A stretch of 64,000 nucleotides of DNA from Flavobacteriales bacterium. Lineage in GTDB: Bacteria > Bacteroidota > Bacteroidia > Flavobacteriales_F > PHOS-HE28. Position 1 is the stretch's first letter. Each line of letters starts with the position of its first letter. Both the position numbers and the translations under genes were made by a program. Location: NCBI GenBank assembly GCA_026129465.1, contig JAHCIA010000001.1, positions 1,931,964-1,995,963 of the forward strand, given 5' to 3'. Of the stretch, positions 46,884-55,514 are shown in pieces. The notes under the pieces are model-generated. The model made no database searches, had not been told where the DNA came from, and was given only the letters and a program-made list of their open reading frames with translations.

Positions 46884-48536
46884 ATGCCTGGCACCACCCT
46901 GCGCGGCATGCTCGTGGACATCCCCGCACGACGCATCCGCAAAGCCGAATTGCTGATCCTGGACGGCCTCATCGCCGACATCCGGGAGACCTCCGGCCCG
47001 GTGGAGGGCTTCATCCTGCCCGGATTCATTGATGCCCATGTGCATGTGGAGAGCTCGATGCTCATCCCGAGCGCTTTCGCCCGGCTGGCCGTCGTGCACG
47101 GAACGGTGGCCACGGTGAGCGACCCGCACGAGATCGCCAATGTGCTGGGCGAAGCGGGTGTGGACCACATGCTCAACGATGGTGCACGAACACCCTTCCA
47201 CTTCTTCTTCGGAGCGCCCAGTTGCGTGCCCGCCACCGTCTTCGAGACCGCGGGCGCGCGGCTGGACAGTGACGCGGTAGGACGCCTTTTGGAACGCCCC
47301 GGGATCCGATATCTGAGCGAGGTGATGGACTTCCCCGGCGTGATCAACGGCGACCCTGAGGTGATGCGCAAGCTGGAGCATGCGCGCAGGCTGGGCAAAC
47401 CGATAGATGGCCATGCGCCCGGACTACGTGGAGAAGCTGCCGAGCGCTACATCCGCGCGGGGCTGGGGCCCGGCATGGTGGGCATCTCCACCGACCACGA
47501 ATGCTTTTCGCTGGAGGAAGCCTTGGACAAACTCGGCCACGGCATGCGCATCAGCATCCGCGAAGGCAGCGCCGCGAAGAACCTGGAGGCCCTGATGCCA
47601 CTGCTCTCCAGCCACACGGACAGGGTGATGCTCTGCACGGACGACATGCATCCCGACCGTCTGGTGAAGGGCCATTTGAACGACCTGTGCGCGCGCTGCG
47701 TGGAAGGCGGCATCGACGTTTTCGACGTGCTCCAGGCCGCATGCGTCAACCCTGTGCTGCACTATGGCCTGCCCGTGGGCCAATTGCGCGTGGGCGACCC
47801 CGCCGACCTCATCGTGGTGGATGACCTGGAACGCTTCCGCGTACGGCGTACCTGGCTCTCCGGATCGGAGGTCGCGAGGCATGGCGAGTCGCTGATCGTG
47901 CCTGCGGAGGCTCCAGCGGACATGGACCCGCATCCCAACCATTTCAATTGTTCTCCCAAGCGCACCGCGGACTTCGAGGTGTCCGCCCTCCAGAGCGAAG
48001 TGCTGGCCATCGAAGCGCTGGACGGGCAACTGATCACGCACAAACGCCACATGCGCGGCACGGAACGCCGCGGCCTGCTGGTGGCCGATCCGCAGCGCGA
48101 CCTGCTGAAGATCGCCGTGGCCGACCGCTACCACGATGGACCGGTGGCCACGGGATGGACCACCGGCTTCGGCATGAAGCGAGGCGCCATCGCCAGCAGT
48201 GTGGCCCACGACAGCCACAACATCGTGGCCGTGGGCACCAACGATGAGGACCTGTGCATGGCGGTGAACGCCGTGATCGCCGATCGAGGGGGCGTGAGCC
48301 TGGTCCATGGGCGCGATGTGCGGACATTGCCGCTGCCCGTGGCGGGGATCATGACCGATGCCGATCCCTGGCGGGTGGCGCAGGACTACGCCGACCTGGA
48401 CCAGGCGGCCAAAGCAATGGGCAGCACGCTCACCGCACCCTTCATGACGCTCAGCTTCATGGCCCTGCTGGTGATACCCCACCTGAAGATGAGCGACCGC
48501 GGGCTCTTCGACGGCGATGCCTTCCGGCTGTTGTGA
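46884..48536 (+). CDS. ade: adenine deaminase
   Basis: A 550-aa amidohydrolase-superfamily enzyme converting adenine to hypoxanthine in purine salvage. Metal-binding HVHVESSM near residue 52, then VSDPHEIANVLGEAG, DGHAPGLRGE, STDHECFSLEEAL and CTDDMHPDRLVKGHL carry the further ligands. The C-terminal domain includes TTGFGMKRGAIASSVAHDSH. I chose ATG at 46884, which gives normal family length and follows a near-consensus TACCTTGG (46872-46879). Frame-open codons further upstream overlap the candidate RNA. Confidence 0.94.
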   Translation: MPGTTLRGMLVDIPARRIRKAELLILDGLIADIRETSGPVEGFILPGFIDAHVHVESSMLIPSAFARLAVVHGTVATVSDPHEIANVLGEAGVDHMLNDGARTPFHFFFGAPSCVPATVFETAGARLDSDAVGRLLERPGIRYLSEVMDFPGVINGDPEVMRKLEHARRLGKPIDGHAPGLRGEAAERYIRAGLGPGMVGISTDHECFSLEEALDKLGHGMRISIREGSAAKNLEALMPLLSSHTDRVMLCTDDMHPDRLVKGHLNDLCARCVEGGIDVFDVLQAACVNPVLHYGLPVGQLRVGDPADLIVVDDLERFRVRRTWLSGSEVARHGESLIVPAEAPADMDPHPNHFNCSPKRTADFEVSALQSEVLAIEALDGQLITHKRHMRGTERRGLLVADPQRDLLKIAVADRYHDGPVATGWTTGFGMKRGAIASSVAHDSHNIVAVGTNDEDLCMAVNAVIADRGGVSLVHGRDVRTLPLPVAGIMTDADPWRVAQDYADLDQAAKAMGSTLTAPFMTLSFMALLVIPHLKMSDRGLFDGDAFRLL

Positions 48537-48578
48537 GAAAAGGCCGTTCGGACCGGCCGAGGCCGTAGACTTGTAGTG

Positions 48579-48959
48579 ATGGAACGCTGGATCCTATTCG
48601 CACTGCTGCTCTTCAATGGCCTCACCGCCGTGGTGGCGGGTGCCATGCTTTCCTATGCGCCGGACGGTTCGCTGCTGGAACTGCCCCTCGCCTGGCTGGA
48701 CCACTCGCCCTTCCGCAGTTACAGGATACCCGGTCTGCTGTTGTTCTCGGTCATCGGCCTGGGCAGCCTGGTGGCGGCGGCATTGGTGTGGCGGCGCCAC
48801 GGCCGCACCGGCCGATTCGCCCAAGTGGCCGGTTCCGCACTCGTCATCTGGATCGTCACGCAGATGATCATGCTCCGCAGCGTGCTTCCCATCCAGCTGC
48901 TCTACCTCGGCATCGGCATGGCCATCATCGTGCTGGGGGAGCGGACAAGAAAGAACTGA
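48579..48959 (+). CDS. small four-helix membrane protein, unknown function
   Basis: A 126-aa protein with about four hydrophobic segments (WILFALLLFNGLTAVVAGAM; IPGLLLFSVIGLGSLVAAAL; ALVIWIVTQMIML; LLYLGIGMAIIVLG). No family recognised with confidence. It begins 42 nt after ade, near a -7-like TAGACTTG (48566-48573). Start ATG 48579 is preferred to GTG 48576. Confidence 0.7.
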   Translation: MERWILFALLLFNGLTAVVAGAMLSYAPDGSLLELPLAWLDHSPFRSYRIPGLLLFSVIGLGSLVAAALVWRRHGRTGRFAQVAGSALVIWIVTQMIMLRSVLPIQLLYLGIGMAIIVLGERTRKN

Positions 48960-48982
48960 GGCTCGTTCACAAGCCCCCGTCC

Positions 48983-49639
48983 ATGCGAACCGGTCCTGTA
49001 CTTCTGGCACTGGCCTTCGCCATGACAACCGCCTGCACCGCCCCGCGCGGATACGCCGATGGCGCGATCCAAAAGCGACGCCACCGACCCGGCTGGCATG
49101 TGGATCCGGGTTGGGGAAGACAGCACGGCCCCCAACAAGGGCGCACCCGGCACAAGGCTGAAACGTTCGGCGCTGAGGAAGCCTCCTTGGCTGATCCGAA
49201 CACCGGTCCATTCATCGGCGACGATCCGCCGGATGCTGAAGCCACGCTGGCAACGGTTCCATTGAAGGACTTGGGCGCATCGCGCGCTCTGCATCACATC
49301 GCGCCTGAAGCGGACAAGCCGATGGCACCCCGAACACCAGAGGCATGGGCACCTGATCGGCGACTGGAACCGGATCCGCAGGTGCCTGTTGGAGCTTTTG
49401 ACCCTCTGGGTGTGGTGGCCCTGGGACTTGTGGTGCTGGGAATTTTGGCGGCCTTCCTCACCAACAGCGGCTGGCTGGTGTCGGCGCTGGTGGTGGCGGG
49501 CATCGTACTGGCCGCGGTGGCGTTGCGCAGGATCAGATCGCAGGAGCGCAAGGGCAAGGGCTATGCGCTGGCGGCCTTGATCCTGGGACTGATCGGCGCT
49601 CTCATCACCCTGATGGTGGTGATACGTTCAGGGTTCTAG
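48983..49639 (+). CDS. lipoprotein with C-terminal DUF4190-like membrane region
   Basis: A 218-aa protein starting with a lipoprotein signal (MRTGPVLLALAFAMTTACTA, lipobox Cys 18). Next comes IQKRRHRPGWHVD, a motif seen in other small Bacteroidota envelope proteins, then a Pro/Ala-rich linker, then two hydrophobic helices flanking SQERKGKGYALAALILGLIG, as in DUF4190-type proteins. Function unknown. It is 23 nt after the preceding membrane protein and convergent with gluQ. Confidence 0.7.
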   Translation: MRTGPVLLALAFAMTTACTAPRGYADGAIQKRRHRPGWHVDPGWGRQHGPQQGRTRHKAETFGAEEASLADPNTGPFIGDDPPDAEATLATVPLKDLGASRALHHIAPEADKPMAPRTPEAWAPDRRLEPDPQVPVGAFDPLGVVALGLVVLGILAAFLTNSGWLVSALVVAGIVLAAVALRRIRSQERKGKGYALAALILGLIGALITLMVVIRSGF

Positions 49640-49646
49640 GCAGGGG

Positions 49647-50501
49647 TCAGAACGCTCCGGCGGCCAGGGCCTTGAACAAAGCATCCGCTTTCGCGATCAA
49701 GTGCTCCGGGCCCGTGCCCGCTTCGCGTATGGAACGCAGGGCGTAAGCGCCCGCGGATTTGGAGAGCTTCTCCCCGGCCTCATCGAGCAACAACGGGTGA
49801 TGCGCGAACCGCACGCGCAGGAAGGCCTCCAGACCCAGCAGCTCCGCGATGTGCCGCTGGCAGGCCGTGGAGGGCAGCAGGTCCATGCCACGAACGATGA
49901 AGGTGATGCCGCGGTCCACATCATCGGCCAGTGAAGCCAGTTGGTAGGCAGGCCGACCATCCCGCTGTCGCAGCACCGCATCGCCCATGGCAAGTGCGAC
50001 ATCCACCTCCTCCTCGCCACCGAAAAGTCTGGGCACGCGCACGATCGTTCCCTGTGGGACCAGCAACCGCCAGGCGGTGTCCGGCGTATCGAACGGCAGG
50101 TCCCTCCCCTTGCAGGGACAAGCGTTCCCAGGTGCGGCATGCTGACGGATGGACCGTCTGGAACAGGTGCAGGCATAGAGGTGCCCCCGTACGCGAAGCG
50201 CATCCGCCAGGGCCTGATAGCGATCCAGACGTCGTGTCTGTGACCAGTTCGCCACATGGTCCCGGGCATCGCGCGGGCCTTCATCCCAATGGATGCCCAG
50301 CCAGGCCAGGCCCTCGAAGACTTCCTGCAGGTAGGCCGGCCTCGCGCGTTCCGTATCCAGGTCATCGATGCGCAACAACAGGCGTGCGCCGAAGTGGTCA
50401 GCCAGCCGCCGGGTGAGCAGGAAGTTCACCGCATTGCCCGCGTGGAGGTAACCGCTGGGCGTGGGCGCGATCCGCGTGCGCGGCAGCGGTGCTTCTTCCA
50501 T
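49647..50501 (-). CDS. gluQ: glutamyl-Q tRNA(Asp) synthetase
   Basis: A 284-aa truncated GluRS-like enzyme that attaches glutamate to queuosine-34 of tRNA-Asp. HIGH-type motif APTPSGYLHAGN at 12-23, KMSKS-type EKLSKSAGA, and the zinc-type cluster CTCSRR...CPCKGRDL. It lacks the anticodon-binding domain of full GluRS, as expected for the family. ATG 50501 is only 2 nt from the 3' end of tRNA-Leu and no in-frame start exists outside the tRNA, so the mRNA is probably released by tRNA processing. Whether it acts on tRNA-Asp here is inferred from the family. Confidence 0.88.
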   Translation of the reverse strand: MEEAPLPRTRIAPTPSGYLHAGNAVNFLLTRRLADHFGARLLLRIDDLDTERARPAYLQEVFEGLAWLGIHWDEGPRDARDHVANWSQTRRLDRYQALADALRVRGHLYACTCSRRSIRQHAAPGNACPCKGRDLPFDTPDTAWRLLVPQGTIVRVPRLFGGEEEVDVALAMGDAVLRQRDGRPAYQLASLADDVDRGITFIVRGMDLLPSTACQRHIAELLGLEAFLRVRFAHHPLLLDEAGEKLSKSAGAYALRSIREAGTGPEHLIAKADALFKALAAGAF

Positions 50502-50503
50502 CG

Positions 50504-50588
50504 TGCCCGGGGTGGGACTTGAACCCACACGGCCCTTGCGGACCAAGGGATTTTAAGTCCCTCGTGTCTACCATTCCACCACCCGGGC
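50504..50588 (-). tRNA. tRNA-Leu (anticodon UAA)
   Basis: 85 nt. Acceptor stem GCCCGGG/CCCGGGC, anticodon loop CTTAAAA in AGGGA-loop-TCCCT, long variable arm (TGGTCCGCAAGGGCC) as in class II tRNAs, T arm GTGGGTTCAAGTCCCAC, discriminator A. CCA is not encoded. Confidence 0.97.
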
Positions 50589-50603
50589 GGGCGGGCCGGC
50601 CCA

Positions 50604-50634
50604 AAATAGCGATGCCTCCCGGCGGGGAGGCATC
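50604..50634 (-). terminator. hairpin between tRNA-Gly and tRNA-Leu
   Basis: GATGCCTCCC (50611-50620) pairs perfectly with GGGAGGCATC (50625-50634). On the minus strand the hairpin is followed by GCTATTTTGG. It is either a terminator for tRNA-Gly or a processing signal. The same TATTTTGG (50608-50601) could also serve as a -7-like box for tRNA-Leu. Confidence 0.55.
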
Positions 50635-50636
50635 TG

Positions 50637-50709
<73 letters not shown>

Positions 50710-50717
50710 GTGGGGCG

Positions 50718-50725
50718 CAAATATA
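50718..50725 (-). promoter_or_regulatory. -7 promoter box of tRNA-Gly
   Basis: TATATTTG on the minus strand is an exact consensus box, 8 nt upstream of the first tRNA base, in the 46-bp gap after mutS. Confidence 0.6.
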
Positions 50726-50755
50726 GGATGCCGTCCGCGATCCCGAATGGTCCGA

Positions 50756-53413
50756 TCATGCCTTGCGCAGGCGCGGCTTGCTGGAGCCCACCATGCGCTT
50801 GATGCCATGCAGTTTCAGCAGGGCCTCCACCGGGGTGAGCGTATCGATGTCCAAGGCCTCGATCTCCGAGCGGATGCCCTCGATGGCCGGGTCGTCCAGC
50901 TGGAAGAAGCTCAATTGCATTTCGCGACCAAGGCCTTCCGTTGCGCCGCGAGGCCGCTGCAGCGGCGCAGCGCCGGCCTCGCGGTCGCCGAGGTCACCGG
51001 CGTGGCTGCGCTCCAGGTGGGCCAGCACCTTTTCCGCGCGGGCCACCACCTTGGCGGGCATGCCCGCCATGCGGGCCACATGGATGCCGAAGCTGCGGTC
51101 GCTGCCACCGGGTACGAGCTTGCGGAGGAAGAGCACACGACCATCCACCTCGCGCACCGCCACATTGGCGTTGTGGATGCGGGGGAACAGCGCGGCCATC
51201 TCATTCAATTCGTGGTAGTGCGTGGCGAAGAGCGTCTTGGGGCGGGCCGGATGCTCGTGGAGGAATTCGGCGATGGCCCAGGCGATGGAAATGCCATCGT
51301 AGGTGCTGGTGCCGCGGCCGATCTCGTCCAACAGGATCAAGCCACGCGCGCTGAGGTTGTTGAGGATGCTGGCCGTCTCGTTCATCTCCACCATGAAGGT
51401 GCTCTCGCCTGTGCTCAGGTTGTCCGAGGCGCCCACCCGCGTGAAGACACGGTCCACCAGCCCCATGCGCACCTGTGCGGCCGGCACATAACTGCCGGTC
51501 TGGGCCATCAGGGCGATCAGGGCCGTCTGGCGCAACAGGGCCGATTTGCCGCTCATGTTCGGCCCGGTGATCATCACCATCTGCCGGTCGGTGGGATCCA
51601 ATAGCACGTCGTTGGCCACATACGGCGCATCAGGCGGCAACTGTTGTTCTATCACCGGGTGCCTGCCGCTCCGGATGTCCAGACCCAGGCCCGCCGTGAA
51701 TTCGGGCCGGCAATAGTTGAATGAGCGCGCATGGACCGCGAAACCGCGCAAGACGTCCAGCTCCGCCAAGGCCGCAGCGGTGGCTTGCAGCGGTGCGATC
51801 GCGGCCACCACAGCGTCCACCAGCGCCTTGAAGACCTCCTGCTCCAGTGCCAGGATGCGCTCCTCGGCGCCCATGATCTTCTCCTCCAGTGTCTTCAATT
51901 CCTCGGTGATGTACCGCTCCGCACTGACCAGGGTCTGCTTGCGCACCCAATCGCCGGGGACCTTGTCGCGGTGCGTGTTGCGCACCTCCAGGTAGTAACC
52001 GAAGACATTGTTGAAGCCCACCTTCAGACCGGTGATGCCCGTGCGGCCGATCTCGCGGCGCTGCACATCCAGCAACAGGTCCTTGGCGTGCGCCGCCACA
52101 TGCCGCAACTCATCCAATTCCGCGTGCACGCCAGCGCGGACCACTCCGCCTTTGGCCAGGGTGGCGGGCGTATCGGGCGCGATGGTGGCCGCGATCCGAC
52201 CACCGAGATCCTCCGGCACGTCCAAAATGGCCGCCCGGGTCGCGAGCGCATCGCCCGCTGGGGCCAGGTTCTCGCGGATCCGCAAGGCCGCTTCCAGGGC
52301 GGCACGCAGCCGCAGCAGGTCACGCGGATGCAGCCGGCCAGCGGCGGCCCGGCCGGCCAGTCTTTCCAGGTCGCCCACTCCGTCCAGAAGCTCCCCGAGC
52401 GTGCCTGTCAGCGGCCCGTTCGCCACCAGGTCCGCCACGGTATCCAGCCGGGCTTCGATGGCGGCCATATCCAACAAGGGGAAGAGGATCCAGCGCTTGA
52501 GAAGCCGGGAACCCATGGGTGTCACGCATCCGTCCATCGCCTCCAGCAAGGTGCGGCCGCCTTCATTCACCGGGGCGATCAGTTCCAGGTTCCGCACCGT
52601 GAAACGATCGAGTCCCACATGGTCGGCCGGACGCAACCTGCTGATCCGGGCCACGTGCGCGAGGCGGTCGTGGCAGGTCTCACCCAGGTAGTGGAGCACG
52701 GCACCAGCGGCGCGCTGGCCCAGCCGCAGCTCTTCGATACCGAAACCCTTCAAGGAGGCGGTGCCGAAGTGTTGCAACAGACGTTCGCGCGCGAAGTCGT
52801 CCGTGAAGACCCAATCGTCCAGGGCGTAGGTGCGCCAGTGCCCGGCCAGGGCCAGCAGCTCCTCACCCGCTTTTCCCTTCGGCAACAACAGTTCCTTGGG
52901 GGCATGGCCATCCAGCAATTTGGCCACCTGGGTGGCGTCCTCCTCGGCCACCAGGAATTCTCCGGTGGTGACATCGAGGAAGGCGACGCCGAACCGATCG
53001 CCTCCTTGACAAAGCGCGGCGAGCCAGTGGTTGCTGCGGTGCTCCACCACCTGGTCGCTGAAGGCCACCCCGGGTGTGACCACCTCGGTGACCCCGCGCT
53101 TCACCACGGACTTGGCCAGCTTGGGGTCCTCCAATTGGTCGCAGATGGCCACCCGATGGCCCGCACGCACCAGCTTGGGCAGATGGTTGTCCAAAGCGTG
53201 GTGCGGAAAGCCCGCCAGCTCCATGTCGGCGTTGCCACCGTTGTTGCGGCGCGCCAGCGCGATACCGAGCACCTTGGACGCCGTGATCGCGTCCTGGCCG
53301 AAGGTCTCATAGAAGTCACCCACGCGGAAGAGCAGGAGCGCATCCGGGTAGCGCGCCTTGATCTTCCCGTACTGGTCCATCAGCGGGGTCTCGCCGGCCG
53401 TCTTCTTCGCCAT
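50756..53413 (-). CDS. mutS: DNA mismatch repair protein MutS
   Basis: An 885-aa mismatch-recognition ATPase. The N-terminal mismatch-binding Phe-x-Glu is in VGDFYETFGQDA (about residues 32-43), the connector and lever domains are of normal length, the Walker A is TGPNMSGKSALLRQ and the ABC signature region is STGESTFMVEMNE with DEIGRGTSTYDGISI. The C-terminus keeps the short helical end (PVEALLKLHGIKRMV). It is upstream of tRNA-Gly and divergent from the methyltransferase gene. Confidence 0.97.
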   Translation of the reverse strand: MAKKTAGETPLMDQYGKIKARYPDALLLFRVGDFYETFGQDAITASKVLGIALARRNNGGNADMELAGFPHHALDNHLPKLVRAGHRVAICDQLEDPKLAKSVVKRGVTEVVTPGVAFSDQVVEHRSNHWLAALCQGGDRFGVAFLDVTTGEFLVAEEDATQVAKLLDGHAPKELLLPKGKAGEELLALAGHWRTYALDDWVFTDDFARERLLQHFGTASLKGFGIEELRLGQRAAGAVLHYLGETCHDRLAHVARISRLRPADHVGLDRFTVRNLELIAPVNEGGRTLLEAMDGCVTPMGSRLLKRWILFPLLDMAAIEARLDTVADLVANGPLTGTLGELLDGVGDLERLAGRAAAGRLHPRDLLRLRAALEAALRIRENLAPAGDALATRAAILDVPEDLGGRIAATIAPDTPATLAKGGVVRAGVHAELDELRHVAAHAKDLLLDVQRREIGRTGITGLKVGFNNVFGYYLEVRNTHRDKVPGDWVRKQTLVSAERYITEELKTLEEKIMGAEERILALEQEVFKALVDAVVAAIAPLQATAAALAELDVLRGFAVHARSFNYCRPEFTAGLGLDIRSGRHPVIEQQLPPDAPYVANDVLLDPTDRQMVMITGPNMSGKSALLRQTALIALMAQTGSYVPAAQVRMGLVDRVFTRVGASDNLSTGESTFMVEMNETASILNNLSARGLILLDEIGRGTSTYDGISIAWAIAEFLHEHPARPKTLFATHYHELNEMAALFPRIHNANVAVREVDGRVLFLRKLVPGGSDRSFGIHVARMAGMPAKVVARAEKVLAHLERSHAGDLGDREAGAAPLQRPRGATEGLGREMQLSFFQLDDPAIEGIRSEIEALDIDTLTPVEALLKLHGIKRMVGSSKPRLRKA

Positions 53414-53434
53414 ATCATGCCCGCGTTCGGAGCC

Positions 53435-53457
53435 TACTTTCGCGGCCCGGAAAGGTA
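53435..53457. promoter_or_regulatory. back-to-back promoter boxes of the methyltransferase gene and mutS
   Basis: On the + strand TACTTTCG (53435-53442) faces the methyltransferase gene. On the minus strand TACCTTTC (53457-53450) faces mutS. Each is one base off TAnnTTTG and they are 7 bp apart. Confidence 0.35.
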
Positions 53458-53520
53458 GGCACCGGCGCGCGGCGCACAGCCCATCTTCGACCTCCCCTTC
53501 CGCACGAGTTCCCCACGATC

Positions 53521-54051
53521 ATGCCCCAGGGCGACCGCAAGCTGCACATGGACGAATTGGGCCGCGTGGCGCCCGATCGGTACCGCGACCAGCCCCTGAA
53601 GCACATCACGCTGGTCTTGGACGATATCCGCAGCCGGCACAATGTGGGCTCCATGTTCCGCACGGCGGACGCCTTCGGGCTGGAGGGCCTGGTGCTCTGC
53701 GGATTCACGCCGCTGCCACCGCATCGCGAGATCGAGAAGACCGCCTTGGGCGCCACCTTGGCAGTGCCCTGGCGGCATGCGCCGAACGCTTTGGATGCCG
53801 TGAGGGGGCTCCAAGCGGCAGGGTACATGGCGCTGGCGGTGGAACAGACCGCGCAAGCCACGCCCTTGATGGAATTCCGGCACGACCCACGGCGCCCGTT
53901 GGCCTTGGTGCTGGGCAACGAACTTCATGGCGTTTCGGAGGAGGTGGTGGCGATCTGCGATGCCTGCGTGGTGGTGCCGCAGCGGGGTAGCAAGCACTCC
54001 CTCAATGTGGCCGTGTGCGCCGGCGTGGTCAGTTGGTGGTTCTCGCGATGA
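53521..54051 (+). CDS. SpoU/TrmH-family RNA 2'-O-methyltransferase
   Basis: A 176-aa SPOUT methyltransferase (alpha/beta-knot). Motif 1 RSRHNVGSMFRTADAFG, motif 2 LALVLGNELHGVSEEV and motif 3 VVPQRGSKHSLNVAVCAGVV carry the SAM-binding knot and catalytic Arg/Glu/Ser. It lacks the N-terminal extension of RlmB, so it is a short TrmH/TrmL-like type. Target rRNA or tRNA cannot be assigned. Confidence 0.92.
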   Translation: MPQGDRKLHMDELGRVAPDRYRDQPLKHITLVLDDIRSRHNVGSMFRTADAFGLEGLVLCGFTPLPPHREIEKTALGATLAVPWRHAPNALDAVRGLQAAGYMALAVEQTAQATPLMEFRHDPRRPLALVLGNELHGVSEEVVAICDACVVVPQRGSKHSLNVAVCAGVVSWWFSR

Positions 54052-54128
54052 ACGACAGCCGGGCGAGTTGACAGCCTCTTGGGGAAGAGGTTGCCGCGTT
54101 GTGGGCAACCGTGACCGGGCAAAGCGTC

Positions 54129-54136
54129 TATATTTG
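54129..54136 (+). promoter_or_regulatory. -7 promoter box of the DUF6089-like gene
   Basis: TATATTTG, exact consensus, ending 20 nt before the ATG at 54157. Confidence 0.5.
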
Positions 54137-54156
54137 GCCACATCGCCCCTCGCCCC

Positions 54157-55134
54157 ATGCGTGACCCGTCCCTGCGTCCTGCGATATTCCTCGCATTCCT
54201 GGGCATCATGCTGGGCGGCCACTTGGAGGCGCAATACTTCCGGCAGTCCACCTACTGGAAGACCCACCGGCAGGAGATCACGCCAGGCTTGGGCATTTCC
54301 AACTTCCTGGGCGAGTTGGGTGGCCGCAACCAGATCGGTTCACCCTTCATCTGGGACCTGGAGATCAGCCAGACGCGGCCATCGCTGAGCCTGGGATACC
54401 GCTACTACGTGAAGCGGAAGATGGCCTTCCGCTTGAATTTCACCTACGGCATCCTGGCGGGCAACGACAACCTCACGCTGGAGCCCTTTCGGAACAACCG
54501 TAACCTGAGTTTCAAATCCGACGTGTTGGAGTTGGCGCTGCTCTATGAGTTGCACATCTATAAGGAGGAATTGGGCCATGTCTACGACCTGCGCGGCGTG
54601 AAGGGCACCAAATCCAGCCGGGTGGGTCTCTACTTCTTCGGTGGCATCGGCGGCTTCTACTTCGACCCCCGCGCCCAGTACAACAACGCCTGGGTACGCT
54701 TGAAGCCCCTGGGAACCGAAGGCCAGGGATTGCCGGGTGGCGCGGAGGAGTATGACAATCTCGGGCTTTGCATCCCCATGGGCATCGGGGTGCGCAAGGC
54801 CTTCAACAAGCACTGGAGCGGCGGGCTTGAACTGCAATACACGAAGACCTTCACCGATTACATCGACGATGTGAGCGGCGTGTACTACGACAACAACGCC
54901 ATACGGGAGGCGTATGGCGACATGGCCGCCTACCTCGCCGACCCGAGCTTGGGCGTGGGGGCGCTCTACGAGGCGGGCCTCAACCCCACGGTGGCCGGGC
55001 AGCAACGCGGCGACCCCAACGACCTGGACGCCTACCTCTTCCTGAAGTGGCACATGCACTACAAGATGTACAAGTACCGCAGCGGCTCCAAGAAGTACCG
55101 CGCCCGCATCCGCCGCCAGAAGATCGTGTTCTGA
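54157..55134 (+). CDS. outer-membrane beta-barrel protein (DUF6089-like)
   Basis: A 325-aa protein with a signal peptide (AIFLAFLGIMLGGHLEAQ) and alternating amphipathic strands typical of an outer-membrane barrel (QEITPGLGISNFLGELGGRN; RPSLSLGYRYYVKRKMAFRL; RVGLYFFGGIGGFYFDP). The N-terminal GLGISNFLGELGG pattern is the DUF6089 hallmark. The C-terminus is unusually basic (YKYRSGSKKYRARIRRQKIV) and does not end as a classical barrel. Role unknown. It is followed by a long hairpin. Confidence 0.85.
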   Translation: MRDPSLRPAIFLAFLGIMLGGHLEAQYFRQSTYWKTHRQEITPGLGISNFLGELGGRNQIGSPFIWDLEISQTRPSLSLGYRYYVKRKMAFRLNFTYGILAGNDNLTLEPFRNNRNLSFKSDVLELALLYELHIYKEELGHVYDLRGVKGTKSSRVGLYFFGGIGGFYFDPRAQYNNAWVRLKPLGTEGQGLPGGAEEYDNLGLCIPMGIGVRKAFNKHWSGGLELQYTKTFTDYIDDVSGVYYDNNAIREAYGDMAAYLADPSLGVGALYEAGLNPTVAGQQRGDPNDLDAYLFLKWHMHYKMYKYRSGSKKYRARIRRQKIVF

Positions 55135-55146
55135 GCCTTTGCTCCG

Positions 55147-55194
55147 CGAAAGCGAACGCCCCACCGAGGATCCTCGTTGGGGCGTTCACTTTCG
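55147..55194 (+). terminator. long hairpin terminator after the DUF6089-like gene
   Basis: CGAAAG, then GAACGCCCCA, then CGAG pair with CTCG, TGGGGCGTTC and CTTTCG, giving an about 20-bp stem with single-base bulges around GATC. It starts 12 nt after the stop. The trailing T-run is weak. Confidence 0.65.
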
Positions 55195-55460
55195 GTGCCC
55201 CGTAATCATAGGGCCCCGGCGCCCTCGGAGCCTGTGCATGGCCTCCCGATCGATGCGGATACGACCGGCTGGCGCCCACTGCGACATGGCACCATTCCAT
55301 CCAAGCCGCATGCCGGTGCCAATCGCATGATCGCGCACGATCCGTGCTACAGGTGACCAGGTCCATGACCCCCGATCGCGGAATGGCATGTCCCAACGCT
55401 CGATGGCCAACTCCTGATCCGCAGGCCCGTGTGCGCAAGACGGCCTTGCAGCGCATACCC
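55195..55460. other. intergenic region, no supported gene
   Basis: The longest frame here is a minus-strand 92-codon one (55186-55464) rich in Arg/Trp/Gly with no recognisable motif and overlapping the hairpin. I do not consider it coding. Several ATCG-rich short palindromes occur; nothing else is identifiable. Confidence 0.4.
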
Positions 55461-55493
55461 ACAAGAAGAAGCCCCTCTTGTGGGAGGGGCTTC
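55461..55493 (-). terminator. rho-independent terminator of the TPR lipoprotein gene
   Basis: GAAGCCCCTC (55468-55477) pairs perfectly with GAGGGGCTTC (55484-55493). On the minus strand the tail is TTCTTGT. It lies 21 nt after the stop at 55515. Confidence 0.75.
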
Positions 55494-55514
55494 CGGTCTT
55501 GGTCGTGGCGAGTA

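Noticed and set aside
48788..48982. N-terminal extension of the DUF4190-like lipoprotein
   Set aside because: It lies inside the preceding membrane-protein gene in another frame and is His/Arg/Pro-rich. The lipoprotein signal begins at ATG 48983.
55186..55464. 92-codon minus-strand frame in the gap after the DUF6089-like gene
   Set aside because: It overlaps a strong hairpin, has no motif, no promoter box and an atypical Arg/Trp/Gly composition.
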